A DNA stretch of 64,000 bases, taken from the NCBI GenBank assembly GCA_963969365.1, contig OZ017759.1, forward strand, positions 496,001 to 560,000, given 5' to 3'. The translations under genes and the position numbers were made by a program. The notes beneath the pieces are model-generated. The model did no database searches. It was given only the letters and a program-made list of their open reading frames with translations, and was not told the DNA's origin. Position 1 is the stretch's first letter. Every line of letters begins with the position of its first letter. Origin of the DNA: Asterochloris sp. CNOR1. Taxonomy: Eukaryota > Chlorophyta > Trebouxiophyceae > Trebouxiales > Trebouxiaceae. Shown one piece after another: positions 51,540 to 61,656 of this stretch.

Positions 51540-52097
51540 TATGGCCAACTAGCATGCAGAGTGTACCAGCACTGGCAGCAGTTTTACTCAGTTAGACCAT
51601 CAGTGGCCAGGGCACCTAAGGTCACGAAGATGCAGCCCTTGCAGAGCAACACCAGCCAGCAAGATGCAGATCAGTCATCTGATGACCTAGTAACCCCATA
51701 TCCCTTAGGAATTAACACTTTCAGGGAAAGACACAGCAGTTTGGACACTGCAGAAGCGAGACACCAAGCTCTAAGTATACTGATGTACTTCAGCTCTCTC
51801 TGGCATGGCTGCACCAGCAAAGGTCATCAACTTCAGATCCTTGCCACATATTGGCCTGAGGCCACTGTCCCCATCCATCATCAAGCAGAGGTTGTTATTT
51901 GGAAGTCATTGGGCTTCAACAATGGTAGGCATCCGCCATCTTCCACGATGAGACCTCCGCCTGCATCCAGGGTAGTACATCATCTGCAGATGCCAACATC
52001 TCAAGTGCAAGGCTTGAAGCATGGGTGCTCAAATACAATTCTGGACTGTTGTCATCCATGTGGGCATCACTGCCACGCGAGGAAGTCGAGGCATTGA
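49996..52097 (+). CDS. Inward-reading unit of the left arm, unknown protein
   Basis: Proposed exons 49996-50215, 50482-50529, 50999-51043 and 51259-52097, all in compatible phase with GT-AG borders. The protein starts MVTIQEVIARTGLPPDSRQR, has a charged region and then a coiled-coil-like helix (SRLQARLAALLEAELSRN). The last exon leaves the arm and reads through the centre into the other arm, so its C-terminus differs from that of the right copy. The family is not recognised, and the ATG chosen is the first in its exon. Confidence 0.4.
51540..52042. other. Unique centre (loop) of the fold-back element
   Basis: 503 bases with no copy in the arms. The inward reading unit of the right arm runs through it to a stop at 51916 and the left one runs across it into the right arm, so the two copies end in different C-termini. 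Confidence 0.7.
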
Positions 52098-53585
52098 CCT
52101 CTGTGCTAGAGTGAGGGTCCGACCTGGTCGGACGGCCGCCCATCTGCTGCTTGATCTGGATGAGTGTTTCGTTGATGGTAGCGTTGCGGCTGAGCTCAGC
52201 TTCCAGCAGAGCCGCCAGCCGGGCCTGCAGACGGCTCTGCTCTCCCATGTGATTAGCGACCACCCGCAGGGCCTCTTCGATGCCACTGTCTGAGCTTGCG
52301 GAAGCAGCTGATGTTGACACCCCTGCACATGCATAACAGCTTACGCGTGCTGCAAGTTGCTGAGCAGGTTGCAGAGTGGGAGGGAGTTGGCTGGCCAGTG
52401 CAATTGTATGCCTGGGAGTGCAGGACAATGCAGTAATATCTGGGGATGGATGACAGCAGCCAGAGCGACACCTACGTGCCAAACACATCAAGCAGAGCTG
52501 GAGCAGCAACCCAGCAGGCAAAGACCTGTTTGCACACCTGCAGGGTCGGCGACTCCTGCGCCACCAGCACCATCGGTTCCTCCTGCAGGGCAAGACGAAT
52601 CATTGGTGAGTTGCAGGCCAGCAGCAAGGCTGGCGCTGCAGGCTGCCTGTGGGCCCACAGACCAGCTTGCATTCTCCCTGCGATCAGGGCGTGGCTCCAC
52701 CCTGACAGCCTTGCACCTCAACAGCAGCAACATCAACCGTTGCAGCGTTGTGGAGTCGCTGAGCACCATCCCACCCCCAACGCTCTGCAGGATTCATATG
52801 CAGCGCTGCCTTTTAACTGATGCAGGGTCGAGCTGTGCAGTTCAGTCACATCCCCAAGCAGTGCAGGACTGGTGCGGTCATGCAGGAGGCCTTCTCATGC
52901 GACACTGCGCTTCACAGGCTGACCAGCACTGGTTGGTGCAAGTGGGGGACTGGACAAGTCAGTGGAATGTTGCTAGGCAGCTGCAGGTTGCTGGCTCTGA
53001 TCTGAAAGGGCTGTGATGGATACCACAGGGAGGCTGCAGAGTCATTCCCACCTGGAGACTGAGGAAGCCTCTCCCCGGGCACCTGGTCTGGGGCTGCCCC
53101 TGCAGACAAGCAGCACCACCTCAGCCAGGTCGCAGATGTCATGGTGTACTGGGGCGGAGGCTGATGTCCACCTGCAGAGCACTGCCTTCCAGAGCCAGAT
53201 ATGGTCGACAAAGCGTAGACTGCTGCCCAGGCAGACTCACTTCAGCTATCAGGTCAGCCTTTGCCAACAGCAACCTCAGGGTACTACCGCTCGCCCCTGA
53301 TGGGAACTGCGCCTTGCGCAGCATGGAAGTTCAAGACATCTTCCTCTCAATCATCACACGCTTACCTGCTGAAACTAGCAGAGCGTCTATTTCCCTCAAG
53401 GTCAGTGGAGGTACCAACTGTTCTGCCCTCGCCGCTGCCTCAAGCCTCTCCTGCGTCATCCTCTGCACCTCTATCCCCACCGTATCGCCTTCTGCATAGC
53501 CGTACTGGCGCATCACCCTGGAGAGCCGCTGCCTGCTGTCAGGTGGCAAGCCAGTGCGGGCAATGACCTCCTGGATCGTGACCAT
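51916..53585 (-). CDS. Inward-reading unit of the right arm, unknown protein
   Basis: Exons 53366-53585, 53052-53099, 52538-52582 and 51916-52322 sum to 720 bases in frame, 239 residues. The first part equals the left-arm protein. It then continues in the centre with a protein-like end (NSPELYLSTHASSLALEM, DDVLPWMQAEVSSWKM). Because this C-terminus looks more natural than that of the left copy, I suspect this arm is the original and the left the duplicate; this is inference. Confidence 0.45.
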
Positions 53586-55617
53586 GACTGGCCTGCAGCA
53601 GGAGCACGACATCCACTGTCTTCACCAGCTGAATCAGCTGTTCCATCTGCCCAAGCAACTGAGGACACAGATGGCCCCATGGCCGGCACCAGTCAGGCGC
53701 AATCATGGGGCGCTTGCACACACTGTCGCTCACTGCACGTTGCAAATGACACACGTCATGAAGCGTGAAACAGGAGACAGGACACACAGGGCCTCCAGGC
53801 ATCCAGGGCCTGCAGAGATGCCACCTTGTGAGCGCGCAGCACCGTCTCTGCAGCATACCAGTGCAGTCAGATCAGCCAGTGTTCCCAGACTGATCAGTGC
53901 AGTCAGAATGATCAGTGATGACAGACTGAGCGAGCTGTGGAGCATCTATCAGTGTCCATACTCTGCAAGATGTGCATGCAATGTTGAGATTGTCCAGTCG
54001 GTGGACTGCTGAACCAAGATGCATTCTGATGCCTCACAGAACTGCCCCAAGGAGTTGCTGAGGCCCTCAGCTTTTAGAGTGGCTGTGACAAAGCAGGGCC
54101 CCATGGTGCAGACCTCCACTCACTCCGGTAGGGACAGGCAGGAGACCTGACAGCCTGCTCCTGCACGAGAAAGCCTGTGTGGTGCTGCTGGCCTCGCTAC
54201 TGGTCAGCTCCTGCAGGACCACTGTCGCCTGCAGTACAGGACACGCTGCAAGCTGCCAGGACTGTGGGCTCCCAGGCATTTGCAGCGGAATCACAGTGTG
54301 CAGTGACATGCGAGCCTTTCCACAAGCATCAATGCTTGCTGTGCAGGCACATGCTTACAGCCCCAGGTCAGGTGCTGCACCTTCTCCTGCAGAGGGTCGA
54401 AAGGCCCTCCCAGTATGATTGCACGCTGTCGCGACCAATAGTGGCTGTGGTAGCGCACCCGAGTCCCAGGACCTTCAAGGGGTTTCTTGAGCTTACTCTT
54501 ATAGTATTTTTCGGCCGTTTACCCTGCGGATGCCAGAACTCCGCCCTAGCTCACCAGCTGCGGCGTGGTTGTGTGCTGCTTCAGCCGGAAGGAACAGCGG
54601 TTGCACCCACAGGCAAGGAGGGGCAGGAGAGGCAGAGACACTGGCAGTGAATCCGAGCATGTGAAGCCCAAAAGGGTGTGTGAGGTCTGTGGCTGTGGTC
54701 CATGGCTGTCTTCTGCAAGCTTCAGTGAGGCATCAGCTGAATCCTTCAGAGGAGCAGGGCTGCCACTGCCATAGCTGCGGCTGATGCCAATGCTGAAAGC
54801 TTTGGGGGTGACAGAGGTGGGGCAGGAGTAGAGATTGTGGAGAAGCCTGATGCTCACTCCTGACAGGAAGGGGCCATATTGGGAGATGTGGAAGCTTGAG
54901 GTGTGTTTCTGTTTGCAGCTTGCTGCAGGCCTCCAGCGCTGCTGCAACCCATTCATGCATCAATATTGGCTGCAGTGTTGCAAGTGCAGCAAGAAGTGGA
55001 TTGATCAGGAGGGCCCTGGCTCCCAGACCTGGGTACCCTGTGTCAAAGGTTTCAAATGTTGCCATGAGGGAGGCCCAGCCCAGTTCTGCAGGCAGTGTGC
55101 TGCTAAGGTGAGCTTGGCCAATGAGAGAGTGGCTGGTAAAACTGAGACGGGGAGAGCCTCCCATTGCTGGATGAGTTGGCTGCTGTTGTCTGACTCCCAC
55201 GTACATCCAAATACCTGCTGCTGGTGGTGTGTCCATATCTGCTGCAGAAAGAGTACAAGAGGGAGGTCTACCATGCGCTCATTGCAGAGTGGAAGGCTGA
55301 GAAGCTTCCTTTGCATGACAGATACTTGCTGGCACATATTGCAGTGCTTAGTCCCTGTACACATTGTGTGACAGACGTTTACTTGAGCCCTCTGTAGCCC
55401 TTAGAAGTGAATAAATCTGGGGCCCTGAAGGGACCTGCAGAAAGCAGTGAGAGAGGAGTCAGCAGGTCACTTCCAACGATTTTTGACGATGTTTGAGGAA
55501 GTCTCACGGGACAGCAGATGGGGGAGGTGCCCGGCTTCAGCGAAATTCGTAGGTTTAACCCCGTTTGCCCTGGGAAAGAATGCGCGCATATACAGGAAGC
55601 CAGGTTGGATCCTACCT
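52043..55617 (-). repeat. Right arm of long inverted repeat
   Basis: Mirror of 47964-51539. It ends at the sequence GGATCCTACCT next to the target duplication. Confidence 0.95.
54919..55397 (+). CDS. Outward-reading cysteine-rich unit of the right arm (partial model)
   Basis: Two exons, 54919-55107 and 55248-55397, join in phase 0 and end in TAG. The first encodes a dense cysteine cluster (YWLQCCKCSKKW, then WVPC, FKCCHE and FCRQCAAK), faintly like a CW-type zinc finger (W..C..C..KW) but with changed spacing. The second encodes a charged helix (KEYKREVYHALIAEWKAEK) and a closing CTHC. The family is not recognised. Earlier exons probably lie in 53000-54900 but I could not place them. Every feature is repeated in the left arm. 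Confidence 0.45.
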
Positions 55618-55623
55618 GTCTTG
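55618..55623. repeat. Target-site duplication, right copy (GTCTTG)
   Basis: Directly abuts the right end of the fold-back element; same strand and sequence as 47958-47963. Confidence 0.7.
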
Positions 55624-56012
55624 GTGTCGAGGGCTCCTTACCAGATGGCGATGAACCCAACGACAAGAACGAAAAGTTATCATGTCAACAGCCAACTGGC
55701 AGAGTGGCCTGTCGCTGCCAAAAGCTCATCCGAGTTACAATGCCTAGACCACACAGCTCTGAGGGTGAACAAGAGGACTGTTTGTCAGTGGAAGTGTGAC
55801 ACACACAAGAAGCTCCCAGTAGGCGTCACAACAGGCTCACAGTAGGCAACAGTGCCTATGATGGCTTGCAAAACAGATCAACTCAGCAGAGCAGGCGTTC
55901 AGCACAATATGCCAGCCAGCTCAAAGGCCAGAGGCAACTGGACCGCAGCGCTCAGGCTGGCGGTCAGGAGGAAGGTCAGGGCCAGCTGAGTGCTTTGAGG
56001 ATGGATGCCAAG
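55624..56012. other. Spacer between fold-back element and aminotransferase stop
   Basis: 3' UTR of the aminotransferase (minus strand), with TGTAA (TTACA at 55735-55739) 274 bases beyond its stop. The part next to the element is the other half of the interrupted target sequence. No gene recognised. Confidence 0.5.
55735..55739 (-). terminator. TGTAA polyadenylation signal of the aminotransferase gene
   Basis: Minus-strand TGTAA placed 274 bases after the stop at 56013-56015. Confidence 0.5.
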
Positions 56013-59000
56013 TCAAAGCACCTGCCGCCGCTTGAGAATCTCTGCCAGCCGCCTGATACCCTCGGGTATGTCCTCCTCAGGCGCCATGGCAAAAGAGATA
56101 CGGACGTAGGGGCAGGGGATGCCCGGGTAGGGGCCATTACAGTGGCTGATCCTCCCTGCAGGCATGTGCACGCCCCATATACATAGCTTCAAGCTGGGTC
56201 GTGGCCTGTAGCAGATGCCAGGCTGCCTTCGTGAGGTGGTTTGCGAATATCAGATAGCATGCTGGTGGGGCGGTGCCTTCAGTGAAACAGCTGACCAAAC
56301 CCAGAGAAGACAGCCACGCGCAGCAGTGGGGTGCCCTCCACAGGGTCCACAGCAGGCAGCAGTCAGTCTCCTAGCCTGCCTCTAAAACAGGTCGCAGCAT
56401 GCTTCCTGCAGGATGCAAGCTGCTGGCCTGGGACAGCAGGCCCAGCCGTGACCGCAGCCAGCAACAGCATAAGCACATCTCTGCCCAGCCACACCATTCG
56501 GCCCCACGAGTATCAGCATGTTTGAGTGCAGCAGCGGCCAAAGAGCATGCCCAGTGCTTGCTCGGCAGCCCTACAACCTGCAGCCAGGGCCCTGTGGCGC
56601 AACATGCCTGCATGAACCCCACCCCGCCTCCGTGCAAGGTGGCGCAGGCGAGGCCAAAGCAAGACGCAAAACAATGCTTGCCTGGCATTGCCTGTGCGCT
56701 CTGACCAGTATCAGGTTACAACAACAGTGCCACTGTGGTGACTATAGCTTGAACCCAGGGCGCTTGCCTGGCACCACCACGACTTTGGCCTCCTTCATAT
56801 CATCAAGGATCTCGTCTGCATCAACAACGCCAGCCAACAACTTCACCCACATGAACATGCCCGCCTCTGCAGCATGGCAAAAACACTTGTGAAGCATGCT
56901 GCTGCCAGACAAGGGCCGCTTGTCACAGGGCTGACTGAATTCCTGGCATTGAGCTCGTAAGCTGCCTTGGCAAAGTCAGCTGTCACTCTCACCTGGGGCT
57001 TTCCATTCTGCCAGTCCTTTTAAGTGCTGCAATAACAGGGAATGAGTGAGCCTGGCACACATATTGAGTCAGAGGAGGGGAAGCAAACGACAAGCAGGGC
57101 TGCCACACCAGGCAGCATAAGCTCAGGGCAGGGTGCTTAGCTGCAGAAAAGGCCTAGCAAAGCCAGCTCAGCTGAAAAGGCGCAATCTTGGGCAGCCTGC
57201 CCATCACCGGTGCTGCCCTTAACACTTTTCAGGCGCTCTGGTGCACATCGTGAGCGCTCTGAGATAGGCAAGACCGGCACAGCAGGCAAGGTAAGCCCAG
57301 GCATTCAGGCTGGTCCAAGGCTCAGCATGTTTTTTTCTCTTTTTGTTTTTAGTTACTGCAGCACTGGCAGGGGTAGCTCATGCATGAGACCTCACTGCTG
57401 GCTACAGGTGTGCTGTGGCACACAAGTTGGGCACGCTGAAGGATGACCAGCACAGGCAGGGCTGGCACACTGGGCAGCGCAAGCCCCCAGACGTCCCGAT
57501 TAATCCAATTGAGCTGGGCACTGCCAAGCTATCAGCAGGGGCAGCTTGTTTGTTGCGCACCTTCTGTGCTGCTGTGTGCATGAGGCCTGCCCGCCGCCGA
57601 TACTGCCCCTGAATGTCCTTCAGGTGCTTATCAAGGCCCACATTGCCCCAGTGCTGCATCATCACTGCAATCATGACCTGCAGCAGGGATATGAAAGCCA
57701 GTCAGCAATGCTGATATCAGTGCGCACCTGTGCCTTCGTGGTTGCAGTATGGGTCCCGTACTGCAGAAAGCCTGCAAGCGGATACCAAGCAGCAGCAGCA
57801 ACTGTTTGCTTGCCAGCTCTGCAGACATACCTGCGTGGTGCTGCAGGGCCCAAGAGCTGTGCCATGGATCTGGTATGTGAACTTCTCAGTGAAGTGCTCT
57901 GCAGCAGTGAGCCAGCCCACCCGATAACCCTGTAGGGGCACTGGACTGTACACAATGAGCAGCAACTCAACACACAGCAGTCAGCTTGTGGGTTGAAGGC
58001 AAGATTACTCATGATGAGCATGCTCACGACATAACTGCATGCTCACAACACAGGGCATGCTCACGGGGGCCAGAAATTTGGCGAAGGAGTCCAGCCGCAC
58101 AACACGTCCAGCTGTGTCCAGGCTCAGGTAGCTTTGCCCAAGCTTGTGCAGACCAAGCTCATCTGCAGGCAGCCCAGAGCACTTTGTGCTCATCAATTGA
58201 GCAAGCTCTTTGCACAGAGGTCCAGCACAGGCAGGGCCTGCCGCAGGTCCCTGACAGCACAGGGCTGCTCTCCATGCAACGGCCACAGACAGATGTTGGC
58301 ACCTGGAGGGGAGCACCAAATGGGGTACTGAGGCTACATTAGCATAGGGTCCAGGACAACCCGCAAAATGCTGCCCTCATAAGCTCGACAGCCTCACCTG
58401 AATTGAGCGGAAACTGCAGATAGTGGTAGGGGTCGTCTTCAATAATGACAAGATCATGCTTACAGGCCATCTGGTACAGGGCCTTCTTTCTTTCAAGGGA
58501 CGTGATCACAGATGTAGGGTTCTGCCCTGTGGGCACTGTGTACAGCACCCGCGGCAGTTTACCTCCAGCTGCCTTGATGACCTGCAGTGTCTGCAGGCAG
58601 GCAGCAGGGTTGTTGACACAGCCACAAGGCACTGCAGCGCACATGTACATATTGAGTCCAGCTGCTTTGAGAACCGGAAATTTAGCAAGCAGGGAGCAGG
58701 GCGCTTCAGTCAGCAACAAGGCAGACTGTCCAATTGTGGGCAGTACTTGTCCCCCTGGTCGCAGGCAGGGAGCAGGAGCTAGACGGAGAGGAGAAACAGC
58801 CATTCGCAACACACCAGCAGGGCAAGTGTACAAAGCGCCTGGAGCCATCTCAGTGACTTGCAGTGTCTGCAGGAAGGAAGCAGGGACTATTGTCAGCTGC
58901 AAGCAGCACGTCAGATGAAACGTGCCTCTGGCTGCCTCGACGGTCTGCAGTGTCTGCAGGGAGGGAGAGAGATGGCAGCCAGATGGAGCAGAGCTGGCTG

Positions 59001-60361
59001 TCTGCTCAGGACACAGCATGACACTGGCAGCCAGTTTGCAGACGACTTTGAGGTGGGTGCAAAATGAGACAGCTGCATTGTATGGCACAAGGCCAGTTCC
59101 CCTGCAGAGACGATGCAAACCTGCAGTGTCAGGAGTAAGTGCACTGACCCCCAAGCTTGTACAGCTCCCCGCAAAGCATCCACTGCAACAACATCATTTT
59201 TATGCGGGCCAAGTTGCAAAGCTGACCTGCTCCAAAGTCTCTGGTGTCATGCCCTCATCGTCTGTAGGCACGGGGATGGCCTTGTACCCTTTAGGGCCCA
59301 CCATCGCCTCCACCAGATGAGAATAAGTGTACTGCAGCAGCAGTGCAAGGACTGTCCCTCAGCACCTGAGTCGCAGGCAATGTGTGCGCCTCAGCCGTGT
59401 TTGGCAATGAGGCATGTTCAAGGCACTGAAGCCCTGCACAAGCAACCCCAAAACTCCATGAACACGTGCTCTGCCCAGCTGCCGGCCGCACTGGCTCAAG
59501 GCATGATTTGCCTCAATGGAACCTCAATGAAGTACGCAGTTGCGCCACACAGCAGCTCACCTCATCGCACAACAGGCTGTCCCCTCTGTTCAAAAGTACA
59601 CACAGCACCATCTGCAGTAAGCAAGTGCAAACTCTCATTGTGCATTGTGGCTGCAGCTCGCTGCATGCCACTGTGAGATGTGAATGCCACTTGAGCAGGC
59701 AGAGGTTATGAGCAAGCGCAGATCTCTCAGTCCATGCTGTCATGTCAAAGTCATTGCAGCAGAGCCATTGGGAGCCAGTGATGCAGCTCGGACACGCAGC
59801 GACTGTCAGCTACTCATGGTGAAGGCAAGTGCTTGAACTTTGCCGAGCACTTGTTGCAGAAGCTGGTGCATGTGCCAGGCTGCACCTCACATCAATGGCC
59901 TGATTGCTGCCTGAGGTGATGACGCATCTCTGGCCTGCTGGCGGCTGGTGAAGCTCCTGAGTGTGCTGTGTGACCCACTTGTGCAGGGGACCATATCCTG
60001 CGCCTGCCGTGTTGTACTGTTGGGCAGCAGCCATCTGCAGTGGCATAGGTCACGTGCTGAGAATCACAGGCGACAGAACCAGATTCAAGTGATCTGCACG
60101 ACGATTCACTTTGTCTGGGTCAGAGATGTCCAGCACAGTGCCATCTGTGAGTGTCAGCTGCATGCTCTTTACTGGGAATATGGAAGCATTTGGCAGGCCA
60201 CCGTTGAGCCCTGCAGGGAAGCAGCCATTGGTGATGATTGCTGCCATGGGAGCGGTGCAAGGTTTGATTGTAAACGCACCGATCATTCCAGGCACCCCAT
60301 TGAATCCAAAGATCAATGCACTCAGGCTGCTCAGTTGCCTGCACAGCATTGATGGCATCAT
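56013..60361 (-). CDS. PLP-dependent aminotransferase, AADAT/kynurenine aminotransferase II-like
   Basis: Class I/II fold-type I aminotransferase, probably acting on 2-aminoadipate, kynurenine or aromatic amino acids. Twelve exons (minus): 60280-60361, 60110-60210, 59891-60034, 59561-59611, 59227-59331, 58398-58581, 58065-58162, 57831-57929, 57561-57677, 56993-57026, 56768-56866, 56013-56155; 1257 bases in frame, 418 residues (human AADAT 425). Signatures: NGGLPNASIFPV, QYNTAGAGYGPLHKW, VITSGSNQAID, LYTVPTGQNPTS, VIIEDDPYHYLQF, the PLP lysine in RLDSFAKFLAP (about Lys251), GYRVGWLTA, HLKGLAEWKAP plus AGMFMWVKL, and YVRISFAMAPEEDIPEGIRR. The intron after exon 11 has a GC donor (CCAG|GCAAGC). 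The start codon is the least certain part; an acceptor-like GTGCAG lies just inside exon 1. Confidence 0.93.
58840..58980 (-). repeat. Two echoes of an acceptor in aminotransferase intron 5
   Basis: The sequence around the exon 6 acceptor at 58560-58610 (CTGCAGTGTCTGCAGG preceded by CTGCCTTGATGAC) recurs at 58850-58890 and 58925-58970. Confidence 0.82.
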
Positions 60362-61656
60362 CCCTGGGCATCAATGTTGTTGCTTCTTGCCTTTAGATGC
60401 AAACATCAACAGATCTTGCACAGAGAAGCTGGTGAGGCAGCTGCAATACCTGGATGCTGCCTCTGTGCTGAAATGCTTGCTCCAGTCGCATGCTGCAGGT
60501 CTGTCATCTCCATTAGCCATCATTGACATCTGACCTCACTGAGGTGACAGCAAGAAAGACAGTTGAATCATTGTCCTGCGCATCGCTGCGCAGCTAGATA
60601 GGGCAGAGGTAGAGCCATGCACTGTCCTGTGACTGGCAGACCAGATGTAGGCTGTAATGGCGTTCGCTGGTGGGTGAAAAGGCAGAGTTCATGCAGACTT
60701 GTGGCAAAATATCGCACCAGGATTGCCTGTGGAAAGTCAGACAGGTGACAGTTGCGTTCCTGCTTGTACATCATCAACATAATGAAGCAGGTGTGGTGCA
60801 TGGCGGCGACTTATCACACCTGCATGGCACTTGATCCAATAGGCTCTTTGCCTCTACAAGGGCTGCAATGCTCATGCTGCTATTGTAGCTGCACTGGCCT
60901 GTGCAGGCCGGCCACTGAGCAGGCACCCAGGCAACCACCACCCCCAACAGAGGAGGTTTTGGCAAGCGCCGCAGGCAAGCCTTGTGGCACCCTGTGGGGT
61001 ACAATCCCAAGCAGCCTGCCCGGTCACGATTTGCACAACACGTCATGCAGCTAGCGACAACACAGCTGCAGATACAGCAGCGTGTGCTCAGCGCTTCATC
61101 AGTACACCAGACATGTTCACAATCTGTTTTGGGTGCACACATCTCACTTCAACCTGCCAGGCTGCATAACATCTTCTGATGCCATCTCAGGAAAGCCAGA
61201 TAGTGCGGCTGCCCTGCTGCAGGCAGACGCCCAGAGGATGATGGGCATGTTGTGAAGGGGCAGACAGGCCACGGCTCTGACTCCAAGGCCGGCAGATTCT
61301 ATGTGCAGTTCACCGGCTTCCCATTTCCCCTGGTACACCTGCCCTGGTCAAGAGGACAGTGCTCGGCACTGTCAGAGCTGTGCACAGGCCTCTGAGCACA
61401 TGGCAACTGGCTGAGGTACTGAGGAACATCCTCACGGCATGCAGGGCCCCATTTTTGCACGGCAAACAGTGAGGTATGAGGTGAGCCTCTGCATCTCCCA
61501 GCGTCAGGATAGCATGATGCACTTCCATGCCCCACTCCCCACAGCAGAACTGCTGAGTTGCCCGCTATTACCTGGCAGCTCTGTAAGCCACAGCCAGCCC
61601 AGGTAACAGAAGCTAGTGCATTATCTAAGTCCGCCATCGCATTCATACCTGTACAG
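60362..61656. other. Divergent region upstream of the aminotransferase and DUF4336 genes
   Basis: It should contain both promoters and the missing N-terminal exon(s) of the DUF4336 gene. An ATG at 61045 opens a frame without acidic residues (MQLATTQLQIQQRVLSASSV), which would suit a chloroplast transit peptide, but I could not connect it in phase to the exon at 61657. Confidence 0.35.

Larger units (their letters stand above)
47964..55617. mobile_element. 7.65 kb fold-back element with 3.58 kb inverted arms and 6 bp target duplication
   Basis: Left arm 47964-51539 and right arm 52043-55617 are reverse complements of nearly equal length, differing at only a few dozen positions at most, around a 503 bp centre. 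The outer ends read AGGTAGGATCC and GGATCCTACCT. The element is flanked on both sides by GTCTTG (47958-47963 and 55618-55623) as direct repeats, as expected for a 6 bp target-site duplication. The family is not determined: 6 bp duplications and AG/CT ends occur in Polintons and some DNA transposons, but I see no polymerase, integrase, capsid or known transposase. Each arm carries two open, intron-containing reading units pointing inward and outward. The near identity of the arms points to a young insertion or recent arm conversion. Confidence 0.8.

Noticed and set aside
50988-52097. Long single frame of 369 codons in the fold-back element
   Set aside because: Its first third overlaps a better in-phase exon-intron model and lacks protein-like composition; only the part from 51259 is kept.
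52357-53016. 219-codon plus-strand frame in the right arm
   Set aside because: Antisense to the phased inward exons; its composition (Ser, Gln, Ala, Cys) is that of shadow frames in this CAG-rich sequence.
53164-53499. DGNC motif in a right-arm plus-strand frame suggesting an OTU-type cysteine protease
   Set aside because: No other OTU motif is present, and the same bases encode the better-supported minus-strand unit.
47964-55617. Calling the fold-back element a Polinton because of the 6 bp duplication and AG/CT ends
   Set aside because: None of the family's core genes is visible, and the arms are far longer relative to the whole than in that family. Family left open.
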